Notes: generated by a model from the letters alone, not told the origin. A stretch of 64,000 bases of DNA from Gordonia sp. 'Campus' (GCF_022206305.1 NZ_JAKOIW010000007.1:1-64000); one strand, 5' to 3'; positions 42,984 through 52,007 are shown, counted from the stretch's first letter. A program made the numbers and translations.

Positions 42984-44714
42984 CTAGCCGGCGTGCGAGA
43001 CCGGCGTGATCGGCAACCGCAGCGCGGCGGGGGCGTGCGCCGGGACCGTCGGATGGATCGGCTCCACCGGTTCGACGGGCCGGTACGTCGAACCGAGCGC
43101 GGGTCGCGGATCGGCCTCCCCGGCATTCGGCCACATCGCCAGCGCGCGTTCGGCTTGCGCGGTGATCGTCAGCGACGGGTTCACGCCGAGGTTGGCCGAC
43201 ACCGTCGAACCGTCCACGATATGCAGGCCCGGATGGTTGAACACGCGGTGATAGGGGTCGACGACGCCGTCCTCGGCAGAACGGCCGATCGAGCAACCGC
43301 CCAGGAAGTGCGCGGTCATCGGGATGTTCAGCAGGTCGACGACGGAACCGCCTGCGTCGCCGTCGATCTCGTCGGCCACCGCGCGCACGGCGTCGTGTCC
43401 CACCGGAATCCATGTCGGCGGCGGATCGCCGGCGCCCTGGCGGCTGCGCAGCATCGGGCCGAAACGCCCGCGACGCGAGAACAGTTCGAGTGAGTTGTCG
43501 GCCGTCTGCATGACGAGGGCGATGATCGTGCGCTCGGACCAGCGTCGAACCGACAGGCTGCGGATCGTGACCAGCGGATGCCGCGCCATCTCGACGATCG
43601 CCTTCAACGGCCTCGGAATGCGACCGTCGCCATCGATGAGCATCGCCTGGAGCAGCCCGATGAGGTTGCTGCCCTTGCCATACCGCACCGGCTCGATGTG
43701 CGTGTGCTCGTTGGGATGGAATGACGACGTGATCGCCACACCCTCGGTGTAGTCGGTCTCGAGGTCGCGTGCCGTGGCGGCCAGCACGGCTTCGGAGTTG
43801 GTGCGGACCACCTTGCCCAGGCGCGTCGACAGCCCGGGCAGGTGGCCGCCCTGCTGCATGTCCAGCAGCAGCTTGTTGGTGCCGTAGGTTCCTGCGGCGA
43901 ACACCACGTGATCGGCGGTGAACGCACGGCGGCCCCGGCGCGACCAGCGGCGACCGGTGCGGTGCGCGCCGACGACGTATCCGCCGTCCGGGCCCGGCCG
44001 CACGGTGTCCACGGTCGTCATCGGGATGACCTCGGCGCCGGCTTGTTCGGCGAGATAGAGGTAGTTCTTGACCAGGGTGTTCTTGGCGCCCACCGGGCAG
44101 CCGGTCATACAGGCGCCGCAGTCGGTGCATCCGGTGCGGGCAGGCCCGGCGCCACCGAAGAACGGATCGTCGACCGTCTTGCCGGCTTCACCGAAGAACA
44201 CACCCACCGGTGTGTGGACGAAGGTGTCGCCGACGCCCATGTCCTCGGCGACCTTGCGGATCACGCGGTCGGCCGGGGTGACCTTGGGGTAGGTGGTGAC
44301 CCCGAGCATGCGAGATGCCTGGTCGTAGTAGGGATCGAGTTCGGACGCCCAGTCGGTGATCGAGCCCCAGTGCGGGTCGTCGAAAAAGGCGGGCAGCGGG
44401 CGGTAGAGGGTGTTGGCGTAGTTCAGTGATCCGCCGCCGACCCCGGCGCCGGCCATGACGAGGACGTCGCGCAGCAGATGCATCCGCTGAACACCGAACA
44501 TGCCGAGCGCCGGTGCCCACACGTAATCGCGCAGCCGCCAACTCGTCTTGGGCAGGTCTCCGTCGGCGAATCGCCGTCCGGATTCGACGATCGCGACCCG
44601 GTAGCCCTTCTCGGTGAGGCGCAAGGCCGCTACCGAACCGCCGAAACCGGAGCCGATGACGATGGCGTCGTAGTGATCGGCGTCGTCGTGGTCGGGGGTG
44701 GGGGTGGAGGTCAC
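42984..44714 (-). CDS. choD: GMC-type oxidoreductase, ChoD-like (cholesterol/steroid oxidase)
   Basis: This flavoenzyme of 576 aa is closely similar to mycobacterial ChoD (Rv3409c). The FAD motif is AIVIGSGFGGSVAALRL, followed by GAGVGGGSLNYANTLY, a Cys-rich block TGCTDCGACMTGCPVGAKNT, and the C-terminal signature NLGVNPSLTITAQAERALA. The Cys block could hold a cofactor or disulfides; it is a feature of the ChoD family. GTG 44714 overlaps the upstream stop (GTGA); the open frame continues far upstream but this part does not belong to the gene. With the Baeyer-Villiger enzyme upstream, a role in sterol or lipid oxidation is plausible. Cholesterol oxidase activity of this family is debated. Confidence 0.87.
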   Translation of the reverse strand: MTSTPTPDHDDADHYDAIVIGSGFGGSVAALRLTEKGYRVAIVESGRRFADGDLPKTSWRLRDYVWAPALGMFGVQRMHLLRDVLVMAGAGVGGGSLNYANTLYRPLPAFFDDPHWGSITDWASELDPYYDQASRMLGVTTYPKVTPADRVIRKVAEDMGVGDTFVHTPVGVFFGEAGKTVDDPFFGGAGPARTGCTDCGACMTGCPVGAKNTLVKNYLYLAEQAGAEVIPMTTVDTVRPGPDGGYVVGAHRTGRRWSRRGRRAFTADHVVFAAGTYGTNKLLLDMQQGGHLPGLSTRLGKVVRTNSEAVLAATARDLETDYTEGVAITSSFHPNEHTHIEPVRYGKGSNLIGLLQAMLIDGDGRIPRPLKAIVEMARHPLVTIRSLSVRRWSERTIIALVMQTADNSLELFSRRGRFGPMLRSRQGAGDPPPTWIPVGHDAVRAVADEIDGDAGGSVVDLLNIPMTAHFLGGCSIGRSAEDGVVDPYHRVFNHPGLHIVDGSTVSANLGVNPSLTITAQAERALAMWPNAGEADPRPALGSTYRPVEPVEPIHPTVPAHAPAALRLPITPVSHAG

Positions 44715-46282
44715 GGTGCGACTGTCCTCTCGGTGTCGGAATCGGTTGCCGGTGCGGTGGTGTCGCCGGCTGTGGTGGAAGCGACGGGGATCGCGTCGTC
44801 GAAACGGTGGTCGGCGGCGTCGAAGGACGCCATCATGCGGCGGAAGTCGCTGGTGAACTTCGGCCACATCACGGAGTTGCGGCCCGTCGAGTCGAGATAC
44901 CAACTCGAACATCCGCCGGAGTTCCATACGGTGCGTTCGAGTTCGGGGTCGAGGTCGGCGTTGTAGCGCTCCTGCGCGGACTCGGTGACCTCGAAGGCCG
45001 AATGACCGTTGCGAGCCAGCTCGGAGATGGCCTTGCTCATGTAGTACGCCTGCGGCTCCAGCATGAGCACGATCGAACTGTGCCCGAGATTGGTGTTGGG
45101 CCCGTACAGGAAGAACAGATTCGGGAAGCCGTGGACCTCGACCCCGCGGTAGGCGCGCGGCGATCCGGCCCAGGCCTCTGCGAGGGTTCGGCCGTCGCGG
45201 CCGGTGATGGCGTGCGCGATGGGAGGCTGCGTCGGTGTGAAACCGGTTGCGAAGACAACGGTATCGAGTTCGTGCTCCCGACCCGCGTCGTCGACGGCCC
45301 CGCGCGCGGTGAGGCGGGTGATGGCCCCCGTGACGGTGGCATTGTTCCGTTGCAACGCCGGGAACCACTTGTTGGTCAGCAACATTCGCTTACACCCGAT
45401 GGTGTAGTCGGGGGTGAGGCGACGACGGAGGTTCTTGTCACGGACCTGGACGCGAAGCTGGGCCAGCGCGATGGACTTCGCGATCGGGAGCAGCTTGGGA
45501 TTGCGGGCCATCATCAGGACGTAGGCCTCGCGGTAGGTCCACACCATCCGCCGCACGAGCCGGTGGAGACCGGGTACGCGACGGTAGAGCGTGCGCTCGA
45601 GCGGGCCGATGTTGCGATCCACACGCGGGACGACCCACGCCGGAGTGCGCTGGAAGACGGTGAGATGTCCGACTGTGTCGACGATCTCGGGCACGATCTG
45701 GATCGCCGATGCGCCGGTACCGACGATCGCGACGCGGCGACCGCGCAGGTCGTGGCTGTGGTCCCACTGGGCCGAGTGGAACATCGTGCCGGTGAACTCG
45801 TCCGCGCCGGGGACGGCGGGAAGTCCGGGCTCGGACAGGGCGCCGGGCGCCGCCACCAGGAACCGGCAGCGGATCTCGCCCCGGGTCGTCGCCACGATCC
45901 ATTCCTGGGCGTCGCCGTCCCATCGCGCCGACGTCAGCGCGCAGTTGTACTCGATCTGGTCGGCGAAATCCGCTGCGACAGAACGCAGGTACGCGTGGAT
46001 CTCATGGCGACGTCCGTAGGTGTGCGACCAGTCGGGATTGGGTGCGAACGACAACGAGTAGAGCGAGGTCGGCACATCGCAGGCCGCGCCCGGGTAGTCG
46101 TTCTCACGCCAGACGCCGCCGGCGCCCTCGCCGCGCTCGATCGCCAGTGCCTGCAGTTCGGGATGATCGGTGCGCAACCGGTGCAGTGCGGCCAGGCCGC
46201 CGAATCCGACACCGACGACGAGGACGTCGACGCGCGCCGGCAACGTGTTCTGTTGCGGAAGAGGCGAAGTGGGGTCAGTCAT
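44711..46282 (-). CDS. Baeyer-Villiger monooxygenase (flavin-containing)
   Basis: This 523 aa enzyme has two Rossmann folds: VLVVGVGFGGLAALHRL for FAD and VAIVGTGASAIQIVPEI for NADPH. Between them is FTGTMFHSAQW, an exact match to the FxGxxxHxxxW fingerprint of type I Baeyer-Villiger monooxygenases. It should insert oxygen next to a ketone to give an ester or lactone. The C-terminal part shows NTNLGHSSIVLMLEPQAYY. The ChoD-like neighbour makes a steroid or terpenoid ketone an attractive substrate, but this is inference. It overlaps the TetR gene by eight bases. Confidence 0.87.
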   Translation of the reverse strand: MTDPTSPLPQQNTLPARVDVLVVGVGFGGLAALHRLRTDHPELQALAIERGEGAGGVWRENDYPGAACDVPTSLYSLSFAPNPDWSHTYGRRHEIHAYLRSVAADFADQIEYNCALTSARWDGDAQEWIVATTRGEIRCRFLVAAPGALSEPGLPAVPGADEFTGTMFHSAQWDHSHDLRGRRVAIVGTGASAIQIVPEIVDTVGHLTVFQRTPAWVVPRVDRNIGPLERTLYRRVPGLHRLVRRMVWTYREAYVLMMARNPKLLPIAKSIALAQLRVQVRDKNLRRRLTPDYTIGCKRMLLTNKWFPALQRNNATVTGAITRLTARGAVDDAGREHELDTVVFATGFTPTQPPIAHAITGRDGRTLAEAWAGSPRAYRGVEVHGFPNLFFLYGPNTNLGHSSIVLMLEPQAYYMSKAISELARNGHSAFEVTESAQERYNADLDPELERTVWNSGGCSSWYLDSTGRNSVMWPKFTSDFRRMMASFDAADHRFDDAIPVASTTAGDTTAPATDSDTERTVAP

Positions 46283-46871
46283 GGCTGAGTAGGTCCTTCC
46301 AGACAGGCAGGAGATGGTCGAGCAGGGCGCGGTCGGCGTCGGGGGAGCGCAGGATGCGCGACACGGCGAGGCCGCGGGCGAGCTCGATCGAGAGCTCGAG
46401 TTCGGCGGTGGTGTACCGGTCGCCGAACAGCTCGGCGCAACCCACGGCGAGGGCGTCGGAGACCTGCTGCTCGAGCGGGATGATCGCCGTGCGCAGGCCG
46501 ACGTCGCAGCGGGCCGCGACCCAGAGCTCGAGCGCCGCGTCGAACAGCGGACCGCTGAACGCCTCGATCAGGATCTCGAGCCCCTCGTCGCCGGTGCGGG
46601 GACGCGACAGCATCTCCTGGAGGCGACGGTCGACGAGGTGGCCGACGGCGGCGACCACCAGCGACTCGCGGGTGGGGAAGTGATGCAGCAGTGCGCCCCG
46701 TGACACCCCGGCACGCCGGTTGACCTCCTGCGTGGTGGTCGCGGCATAACCGACGTCGACGAGCGCGTCGACCGCGGCGTCGAGGATCAGCGCACGCGTA
46801 CTCGCAGTGCGCTCGGCCTGCGTGCGTCGACCCGGCGCTCGCTGCCGTGGGGTCTTGGTGGGCTCGGTCAC
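46275..46871 (-). CDS. TetR-family transcriptional regulator
   Basis: This 198 aa repressor has the N-terminal TetR helix-turn-helix: TRALILDAAVDALVDVGYAATTTQEVNRRAGVSRGALLHHFPTRESL gives the recognition helix in the usual place, after about 25 residues. The C-terminal ligand domain is all-helical and not assignable. GTG 46871 is the likely start; further upstream frames are unsupported. The gene is first in the operon with the Baeyer-Villiger and ChoD-like genes, and a 22-bp palindrome lies 16 bases upstream of it, so autoregulation is expected. Ligand could be the ketone substrate. Confidence 0.87.
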   Translation of the reverse strand: MTEPTKTPRQRAPGRRTQAERTASTRALILDAAVDALVDVGYAATTTQEVNRRAGVSRGALLHHFPTRESLVVAAVGHLVDRRLQEMLSRPRTGDEGLEILIEAFSGPLFDAALELWVAARCDVGLRTAIIPLEQQVSDALAVGCAELFGDRYTTAELELSIELARGLAVSRILRSPDADRALLDHLLPVWKDLLSHD

Positions 46872-46886
46872 ATCGCAGACGGTACC

Positions 46887-46908
46887 ACAAACAGTCCGGA
46901 CTGCTTGT
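46887..46908. promoter_or_regulatory. 22-bp palindromic operator, probably for TetR
   Basis: Half-site ACAAACAGTCC (46887-46897) faces GGACTGCTTGT (46898-46908), with a single mismatch. Length and symmetry match TetR operators. It lies 16 bases ahead of the TetR start and also within 60-70 bases of the divergent riboswitch leader, so it could affect both directions. Confidence 0.75.
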
Positions 46909-46949
46909 AAGTTCGGCCGAAGGTGCGAGCCAAGCCGCGTGTGATGTCG

Positions 46950-47062
46950 CGATTGTCCACTCCGTACGATGACCGGGACGCAAGGGAACCCGGTGTGAAT
47001 CCGGGGCTGTCCCGCAACTGTGACCCGATCCCGATCGGGGAGCCAGATCGCTTGCGTCTTCG
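46950..47062 (+). promoter_or_regulatory. Cobalamin (B12) riboswitch
   Basis: The core matches the conserved cobalamin aptamer: AACCCGGTGTGAATCCGG (46987-47004), then GCTGTCCCGCAACTGT (47006-47021), then GGAGCCAG near 47039. GACGCAAG (46977-46984) pairs with CTTGCGTC (47051-47058). The variable hairpin CCCGATCGGG lies between. It sits directly before the transporter gene at 47081, so binding of adenosylcobalamin or a relative should reduce expression. The outer limits are approximate; the expression platform is not obvious, and may act on the ribosome site. Confidence 0.88.
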
Positions 47063-47080
47063 CTACCCACGAGGATGGAC

Positions 47081-48691
47081 ATGAACAACTCAAGATCGAC
47101 AGCTGCCCACGCAGCTCCCGTATTCACCAGGCGCCGGTTGCTGCGCGGAGCAGGCGGGATCGCCGGCCTCGCCGGACTCGGCGCGGTGGGGCTCCTCACC
47201 GGATGCGCCGACCGGTCGAACCCGGGAGGCGCCCCGAGCGGTGGCACCCCGGTCCCCGGCGGCACGCTCCGCGTCGTCTTCGCGGGCACCTCGGCGACTG
47301 CCGATGTGCTCGATCCGCACGTCGTCGGTCACTCGGCCGGCGGTGCACTCTCCAAGGCGGTGTGGGATCACCTCGTCGACTACAACAACGACCTCACCCT
47401 GGACTACCGCCTCGCCGAGTCCCTGGAACCGAACGCCGACGGCTCGCAGTGGCGGATGAACCTGCGTCGCGGCGTACAGTTCAGCGACGGTTCACCTTTC
47501 ACCTCCCGCGACGTGATGTGGAGTCTCGAGCGGATGCTCGACGAGGAGAAGCCGTCGGCCGGCGACCTCGACATCATCGACCTGTCCCGGACCCGCGCCG
47601 ACGGTGACCACGCCGTCGTGGTGGCGATGACAGAGCCGGTCGCCGACTTCGGTTCCGTGCTGGCCGGCTGGTACGTCTATGTGATCAAAGACGGCACAAC
47701 AGAGTTCACCCCGTCGTCGCTCCCGGTGGGAACCGGTCCGTTCGTCCTGCAGTCGTGGTCGCCGGGTGACCGGTCGGTCCTGGTCCGCAACGAGAACCAC
47801 TGGGATCAGCGGCCGCATCTCGACGGGTTGGAGATCCTCCAGGTCGCCGAGGCGGACGCGAGATTCAATGCCTTCGGTTCACAGGAAGCCGACGTCGTCT
47901 ACGAACTGTCCCCGGCTCAGGGCAACATCCTGCGGTCACAGGACGACGTCTACCTCGTGACCCCGCCCGTGGGCACGATGAGTTCGTTCACGATGCGCAC
48001 CGACATCGCGCCTTTCGACGACCCGCGCGTGCGGGAGGCGCTCAAGCTGTCGGTCGATCGGCAGGCGATCGTGGACAACGTGTACTACGGCTTCGCCGAG
48101 GTCGGCAACGACCTGTACGGCAAGGGAGCGCCGTTCTACGCCGACATGCCCCAGCGGTCCTACGACCCGGAACGGGCTCGACGACTGCTCCGGGAAGCGG
48201 GCAAGGAGAATCTCACGGTCACCCTGCACACCGCGGATGTCAGCCCGGGGCAACTGGAGTCGGCCACGCTGTTCGCCGAGCAGGCCAAGGCCGCCGGAAT
48301 CACCGTGAAACTCGCCGTCGAACCCGGCGACACCTATTTCTCCCAGGTCGTCGGAGAGAAGCCGTTCACCCAATCCGGTTGGTGGAACTACAGTCTCGAC
48401 TACTTCTACGGGCAGACCCTCACCTCGGACGCCCCGGCCAACGCCACGGCGTGGCGTCGTCCCGAGTGGGATGCGACCTTCGCGGAGGCCCGCGCCGAGT
48501 TGGATCCGGCCCGTCGCGGCGCGCTCTACCGCGAACTGCAGGACGAGCTCTGGAACGACAGCGGTTATCTCATCCACAGTTTCGCGCTGCAACCGACCGG
48601 CGTTCGTACCACCGTGCAGGGCATCACCGACGGGGTACCGGGCACCGGGCAGTGGGCCAGCTTCACGGGCACCTGGCTGCAGCCGCGTTAG
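47081..48691 (+). CDS. ABC importer substrate-binding lipoprotein (SBP_bac_5 type)
   Basis: This 536 aa lipoprotein has a Tat-like signal (FTRRRLLRGAGG) ending in LLTGC, a clear lipobox. The mature part carries the family 5 binding-protein pattern: DPHVVGHSAGGALSKAVWDHLV, then ADGSQWRMNLRRGVQFSDGSPFTSRDVMWSLERM and the later DDPRVREALKLSVDRQAIVDNVYYG. Families NikA, DppA and OppA share it. The ligand is not readable, but regulation by a B12 riboswitch suggests cobalt, nickel or a corrinoid or its precursor. ATG 47081 has GAGG six bases upstream; ATG 47075 is two codons earlier. It is followed by its permease gene after ten bases. Confidence 0.87.
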   Translation: MNNSRSTAAHAAPVFTRRRLLRGAGGIAGLAGLGAVGLLTGCADRSNPGGAPSGGTPVPGGTLRVVFAGTSATADVLDPHVVGHSAGGALSKAVWDHLVDYNNDLTLDYRLAESLEPNADGSQWRMNLRRGVQFSDGSPFTSRDVMWSLERMLDEEKPSAGDLDIIDLSRTRADGDHAVVVAMTEPVADFGSVLAGWYVYVIKDGTTEFTPSSLPVGTGPFVLQSWSPGDRSVLVRNENHWDQRPHLDGLEILQVAEADARFNAFGSQEADVVYELSPAQGNILRSQDDVYLVTPPVGTMSSFTMRTDIAPFDDPRVREALKLSVDRQAIVDNVYYGFAEVGNDLYGKGAPFYADMPQRSYDPERARRLLREAGKENLTVTLHTADVSPGQLESATLFAEQAKAAGITVKLAVEPGDTYFSQVVGEKPFTQSGWWNYSLDYFYGQTLTSDAPANATAWRRPEWDATFAEARAELDPARRGALYRELQDELWNDSGYLIHSFALQPTGVRTTVQGITDGVPGTGQWASFTGTWLQPR

Positions 48692-48701
48692 GCCGACGGT
48701 C

Positions 48702-49676
48702 GTGTTGCGGTATGTAGCGGGCCGATTGGGCGGAGCGCTGGCCGTGCTCGCCGTGGTGGCGGTGTCGATCTTCACCCTGTTCGAACTGCTGCCGGGCGAC
48801 GCGGCCGAGACGCGACTGTCGAGAAGCGCCGCCGGAAAACCAGATCCCGCACAGATCGCCGCGCTGCGAGCCGAGCTGGGCCTGGACCGTCCCGCTGTCG
48901 TACGGTTTCTCGACTGGGCGGGTGGGTTTCTCACCGGCGACCTGGGTGTGTCGCAACTGTCGGGCCGACCCGTCGCGGAGATCCTCGACGGGCGCCTGAC
49001 GAATTCGGTGGTGCTCGCCGTCGTCACGATCGTCGTCCTCGTCCCGGCGGCGTTGGCGATGGGAGTGGCCGCCGGTGCGAGGCCGGGTTCGCGATGGGAC
49101 AGGCTGCTCAGCACCGCGGCGCTGGCGGCGGAATCCGTTCCGGCGTTCGTGGTCGGCGTCGTGCTCATCGCCTGGGTGGCGATCGGTCTGGGTGTGCTGC
49201 CCGCGGTGTCGCTCGTCCCGGCCGGCTCGTCCGCTCTCGATCGCCCGGAAGTCCTGGTGCTGCCGGTGGTGTGTCTGCTGATCGGGCTCGCGCCGCATCC
49301 CGTGCGATTGGTGCGTGCGCAGATGGCAGAAGTGATGCAGTCGCCGTACATCTCGGCGGCACGGGCGAACGGTGTCGGCGAGCTCCGCCTCGTCGTGCGT
49401 CATGCGGCACCCAACGCGGTCTCGGCATCGATCCAACCGCTCGCGGGAGCAGTCGTCGGGTTGGTCGGCGGCATCGCGGTGATCGAAGTCGTGTTCGCCT
49501 ACCCCGGTGTGGCGCACGAACTCCTGCGCGCCATCTCCGGACGTGACCTGGTCTTCGTCCAGTCCGTGGCGGTGCTGCTGGCCGCATACGGACTGCTCGT
49601 GTACCTGCTCGCCGACCTCGTGGCCCTCGGCTCGTCCCCGGCCGCCCGCGCCGTCATCGGTCGGGGGCGCTCATGA
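48702..49676 (+). CDS. ABC importer permease, DppB/NikB type
   Basis: This permease of 324 aa has six helices and the canonical coupling motif YISAARANGVGELRLVVRHAAPNAV (EAA loop) near residue 220. The region ALRAELGLDRPAVVRFLDWAGGFLTGDLG is the typical DppB extracellular segment, with the LGxD... pattern before the first large loop. GTG 48702 was taken; TTG 48705 is next. The frame is open far upstream, overlapping the binding-protein gene, but that part has no match. Its last four bases overlap the next gene (ATGA), so the transporter subunits are coupled. Confidence 0.85.
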   Translation: MLRYVAGRLGGALAVLAVVAVSIFTLFELLPGDAAETRLSRSAAGKPDPAQIAALRAELGLDRPAVVRFLDWAGGFLTGDLGVSQLSGRPVAEILDGRLTNSVVLAVVTIVVLVPAALAMGVAAGARPGSRWDRLLSTAALAAESVPAFVVGVVLIAWVAIGLGVLPAVSLVPAGSSALDRPEVLVLPVVCLLIGLAPHPVRLVRAQMAEVMQSPYISAARANGVGELRLVVRHAAPNAVSASIQPLAGAVVGLVGGIAVIEVVFAYPGVAHELLRAISGRDLVFVQSVAVLLAAYGLLVYLLADLVALGSSPAARAVIGRGRS

Positions 49677-51997
49677 GCACCCGCGCCCGTCGGCTGGTGG
49701 TCCCCGCGACCGTGTTGGTCCTCCTGGCGATCATCATCGTCGTCGGCCCTTTTCTGGCCCCGTACTCGCCGACCGCGATCGTGTCGGTGTCGTTCGGGGC
49801 GCCGTCGTCGAGCCATTGGCTGGGAACCGATTTCGTCGGTCGCGACGTGGCGTCCCGGATTCTGCACGGCGGCCACCGCCTTGTGCTGATGACCGTCGCC
49901 GCCTTGTCGGTGTCGTACGCGCTCGGAGTGCTCGCCGGGATCACGGCGGGGATGTCGCGTCGGCTCGACGGTTGGGTGATGCGCCCGGTGGACGCTGTCA
50001 CCGTCCTGCCCTGGTTCCTCTTGCTCGTGGTCATCGCGACGACGATGGGGAAGGGGCCGCTCGCCGTGTGCCTGACGGTCGGGGTCGCGACCGTGCCCTG
50101 GGTGGCAAAGGTGGTGCGGACGGCCACGATCGAACTGATGGACGCGGGATTCGTCGAGGCCGCGATCGCGCGGGGTGAGACCCTCCGCTGGATCGCGATG
50201 GCGCAGGTGCTGCCCAACTTGCGCCCGGTGTTGCTGGCCGACGCCGGGATTCGGGTCTCGGGAACCATCGCGCTGGTCACCGCGGGTAGCTTCCTCGGTC
50301 TCGGAGTGACCCAGCCGCAGCCGGACTGGGCGTTGATGGTGACCGAGAACAAGGGCGGGATGGCGCTGACGCCGTGGCCGGTCGTGGTGCCGGCCGTCTG
50401 CATCGCGGCGATGGTGGTGGCGGTGAACCTGCTCGTCGACCGGATTGTCGAGTCGCATCCGTTGGTCGATGGGGGATCCCGCAGACGGGGGTCTCGCCGA
50501 GGAGCGTCTCGCCGCCGGGGATTTGGCACGGTGCGCGATCAGCCGGATGCCCCACCCGGGGTGTCCGTCTCGGTGTCGGATCTCGTTGTCTCGGCGCCGG
50601 ACGGGGCTGTCGTCGTCGACATCGACGAACTCGAGGTGCGTCGAGGCGAGACCCTGGCCCTCGTCGGACCCTCCGGTGCGGGCAAGACCACCACGGCACT
50701 GTCGCTCGTGGGGGCGTTGCCGCCGGGGTTCGCCGCCACCGGCACTGTGCGCGTGGCTGACTCACCGGATGGCGGTCGGCGTCTCGGATATGTGCCGCAG
50801 GATCCCGGCACCTCGCTCAATCCGTCGATGCGGATCGGCGCTGCCCTGCGAGAAGTACGTCGTGCCCACCAACTCCCTCGAGACGGGAGTATCGGAGACC
50901 TGCTCGCGGAACTGGGATTGCCGTCGGACCGGGAGTTCCTCCGTCGGTACCCCGGTCAGCTGTCGGGTGGACAACAACAACGGGTTCTTCTGGCGATGGC
51001 CTTGCTCGGATCGCCCGGGGTCCTCGTCCTCGACGAACCGACGAGCGGGTTGGATGCGGACACCGCGGAGGAGCTCGTGGACGTGCTGGACCGTCTGCGG
51101 CGGGGTCGAACGGTCGTCGTGATCACCCATGATCTGCACCGCATCTCGCGTGTCGTGGATCGGATCGTGACGCTCGACGGCGGGCGGGTCACCGGTGAGC
51201 GGTCGGTGGTCGAGCCGGCCGCGTCCGTTGATCCGGCGGCAGGGGCATCTCGCCGGTTCGTGCTCGACGACGATCCGCGCGTCGAGGTGCGCGGCCTCGC
51301 CGCCTCTCATGGACGCGCCGCGATCCTGCGCGATGTCTCGTTCGGGATCGGGCGGGGAGAGTGTGTGGCGCTCGTCGGACGTTCGGGTGCGGGGAAGTCG
51401 ACGCTGGCGCGGTGTCTGGCGGGCCTGCACGCGCCGACGGGTGGCGACGTGGTCCTCGACGGCGGACGCCTCGCGTCGACGGCCGCGCACCGCCACATCG
51501 ATCATCGGCGCGCGATCAGCATGGTCTACCAGAACCCGCGACGAAGCCTCGACCCGCGGCGAACGGTCGACCGGGAGCTGCGTCGGGTCCTCCGCGTGTT
51601 GCGGGGACTCGACGACACCGCCGCGGACCGAGAGATCCGGTCCCTGCTGTCGGCGGTCCACCTGACCCCGGACCTGCTGGGCCGTCGTCCCGGTGAACTG
51701 TCCGGCGGACAGATCCAGCGGGTGGCGATCGCACGTGCGCTTGCGGGCAACCCGGAAGTGCTGATCTGCGACGAGATCACCTCGTCGCTGGACGCGGTCG
51801 CCGCCGACGCCGTCCTGACGATCATCGAGGAGGTGCAGACCGCCGGGACTTCGGTGCTGCTGATCTCGCACGACGCGCGGACCGTCCGCAGAATGGCGGA
51901 CCGAGTGCTCACGCTGGCCGACGGGCGACTGGTACCCGATCCTGCGGAGACCACCCTCGACGTCCGCAGCCGGGCCGCCGCGGATGCGCCCGCGTAA
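49673..51997 (+). CDS. Fused ABC importer: DppC-type permease plus two ATPase domains
   Basis: One chain of 774 aa holds a whole half-transporter. Residues 1-270 are a DppC/NikC permease (HWLGTDFVGRDVASRILHGG is the family loop; the EAA region is GFVEAAIARGETLRWIAMAQVLPNL). A basic linker (SRRRGSRRGASRRRGF) leads to ATPase 1 with GPSGAGKTT, LSGGQQQR and LVLDEPTSGLD, then ATPase 2 with GRSGAGKST, LSGGQIQR and CDEITSSLD, like DppD and DppF in tandem. Both ATPases have all motifs. Usually these are three genes. The fusion gives fixed stoichiometry, and with DppB and the binding protein completes the importer. The start ATG overlaps the previous stop. No stop or frameshift is seen in the linkers. 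Confidence 0.87.
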   Translation: MSTRARRLVVPATVLVLLAIIIVVGPFLAPYSPTAIVSVSFGAPSSSHWLGTDFVGRDVASRILHGGHRLVLMTVAALSVSYALGVLAGITAGMSRRLDGWVMRPVDAVTVLPWFLLLVVIATTMGKGPLAVCLTVGVATVPWVAKVVRTATIELMDAGFVEAAIARGETLRWIAMAQVLPNLRPVLLADAGIRVSGTIALVTAGSFLGLGVTQPQPDWALMVTENKGGMALTPWPVVVPAVCIAAMVVAVNLLVDRIVESHPLVDGGSRRRGSRRGASRRRGFGTVRDQPDAPPGVSVSVSDLVVSAPDGAVVVDIDELEVRRGETLALVGPSGAGKTTTALSLVGALPPGFAATGTVRVADSPDGGRRLGYVPQDPGTSLNPSMRIGAALREVRRAHQLPRDGSIGDLLAELGLPSDREFLRRYPGQLSGGQQQRVLLAMALLGSPGVLVLDEPTSGLDADTAEELVDVLDRLRRGRTVVVITHDLHRISRVVDRIVTLDGGRVTGERSVVEPAASVDPAAGASRRFVLDDDPRVEVRGLAASHGRAAILRDVSFGIGRGECVALVGRSGAGKSTLARCLAGLHAPTGGDVVLDGGRLASTAAHRHIDHRRAISMVYQNPRRSLDPRRTVDRELRRVLRVLRGLDDTAADREIRSLLSAVHLTPDLLGRRPGELSGGQIQRVAIARALAGNPEVLICDEITSSLDAVAADAVLTIIEEVQTAGTSVLLISHDARTVRRMADRVLTLADGRLVPDPAETTLDVRSRAAADAPA

Positions 51998-52007
51998 GTT
52001 GGACGTC

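Noticed and set aside
44807..46288. A 493-codon plus-strand open frame opposite the Baeyer-Villiger gene
   Set aside because: No recognisable motif, whereas the opposite strand has the full fingerprint.
50460..50535. A frameshift splitting the DppC and ATPase parts of the fused transporter
   Set aside because: The reading frame is continuous and both parts have intact motifs in the same frame; the basic linker is unusual but carries no stop.
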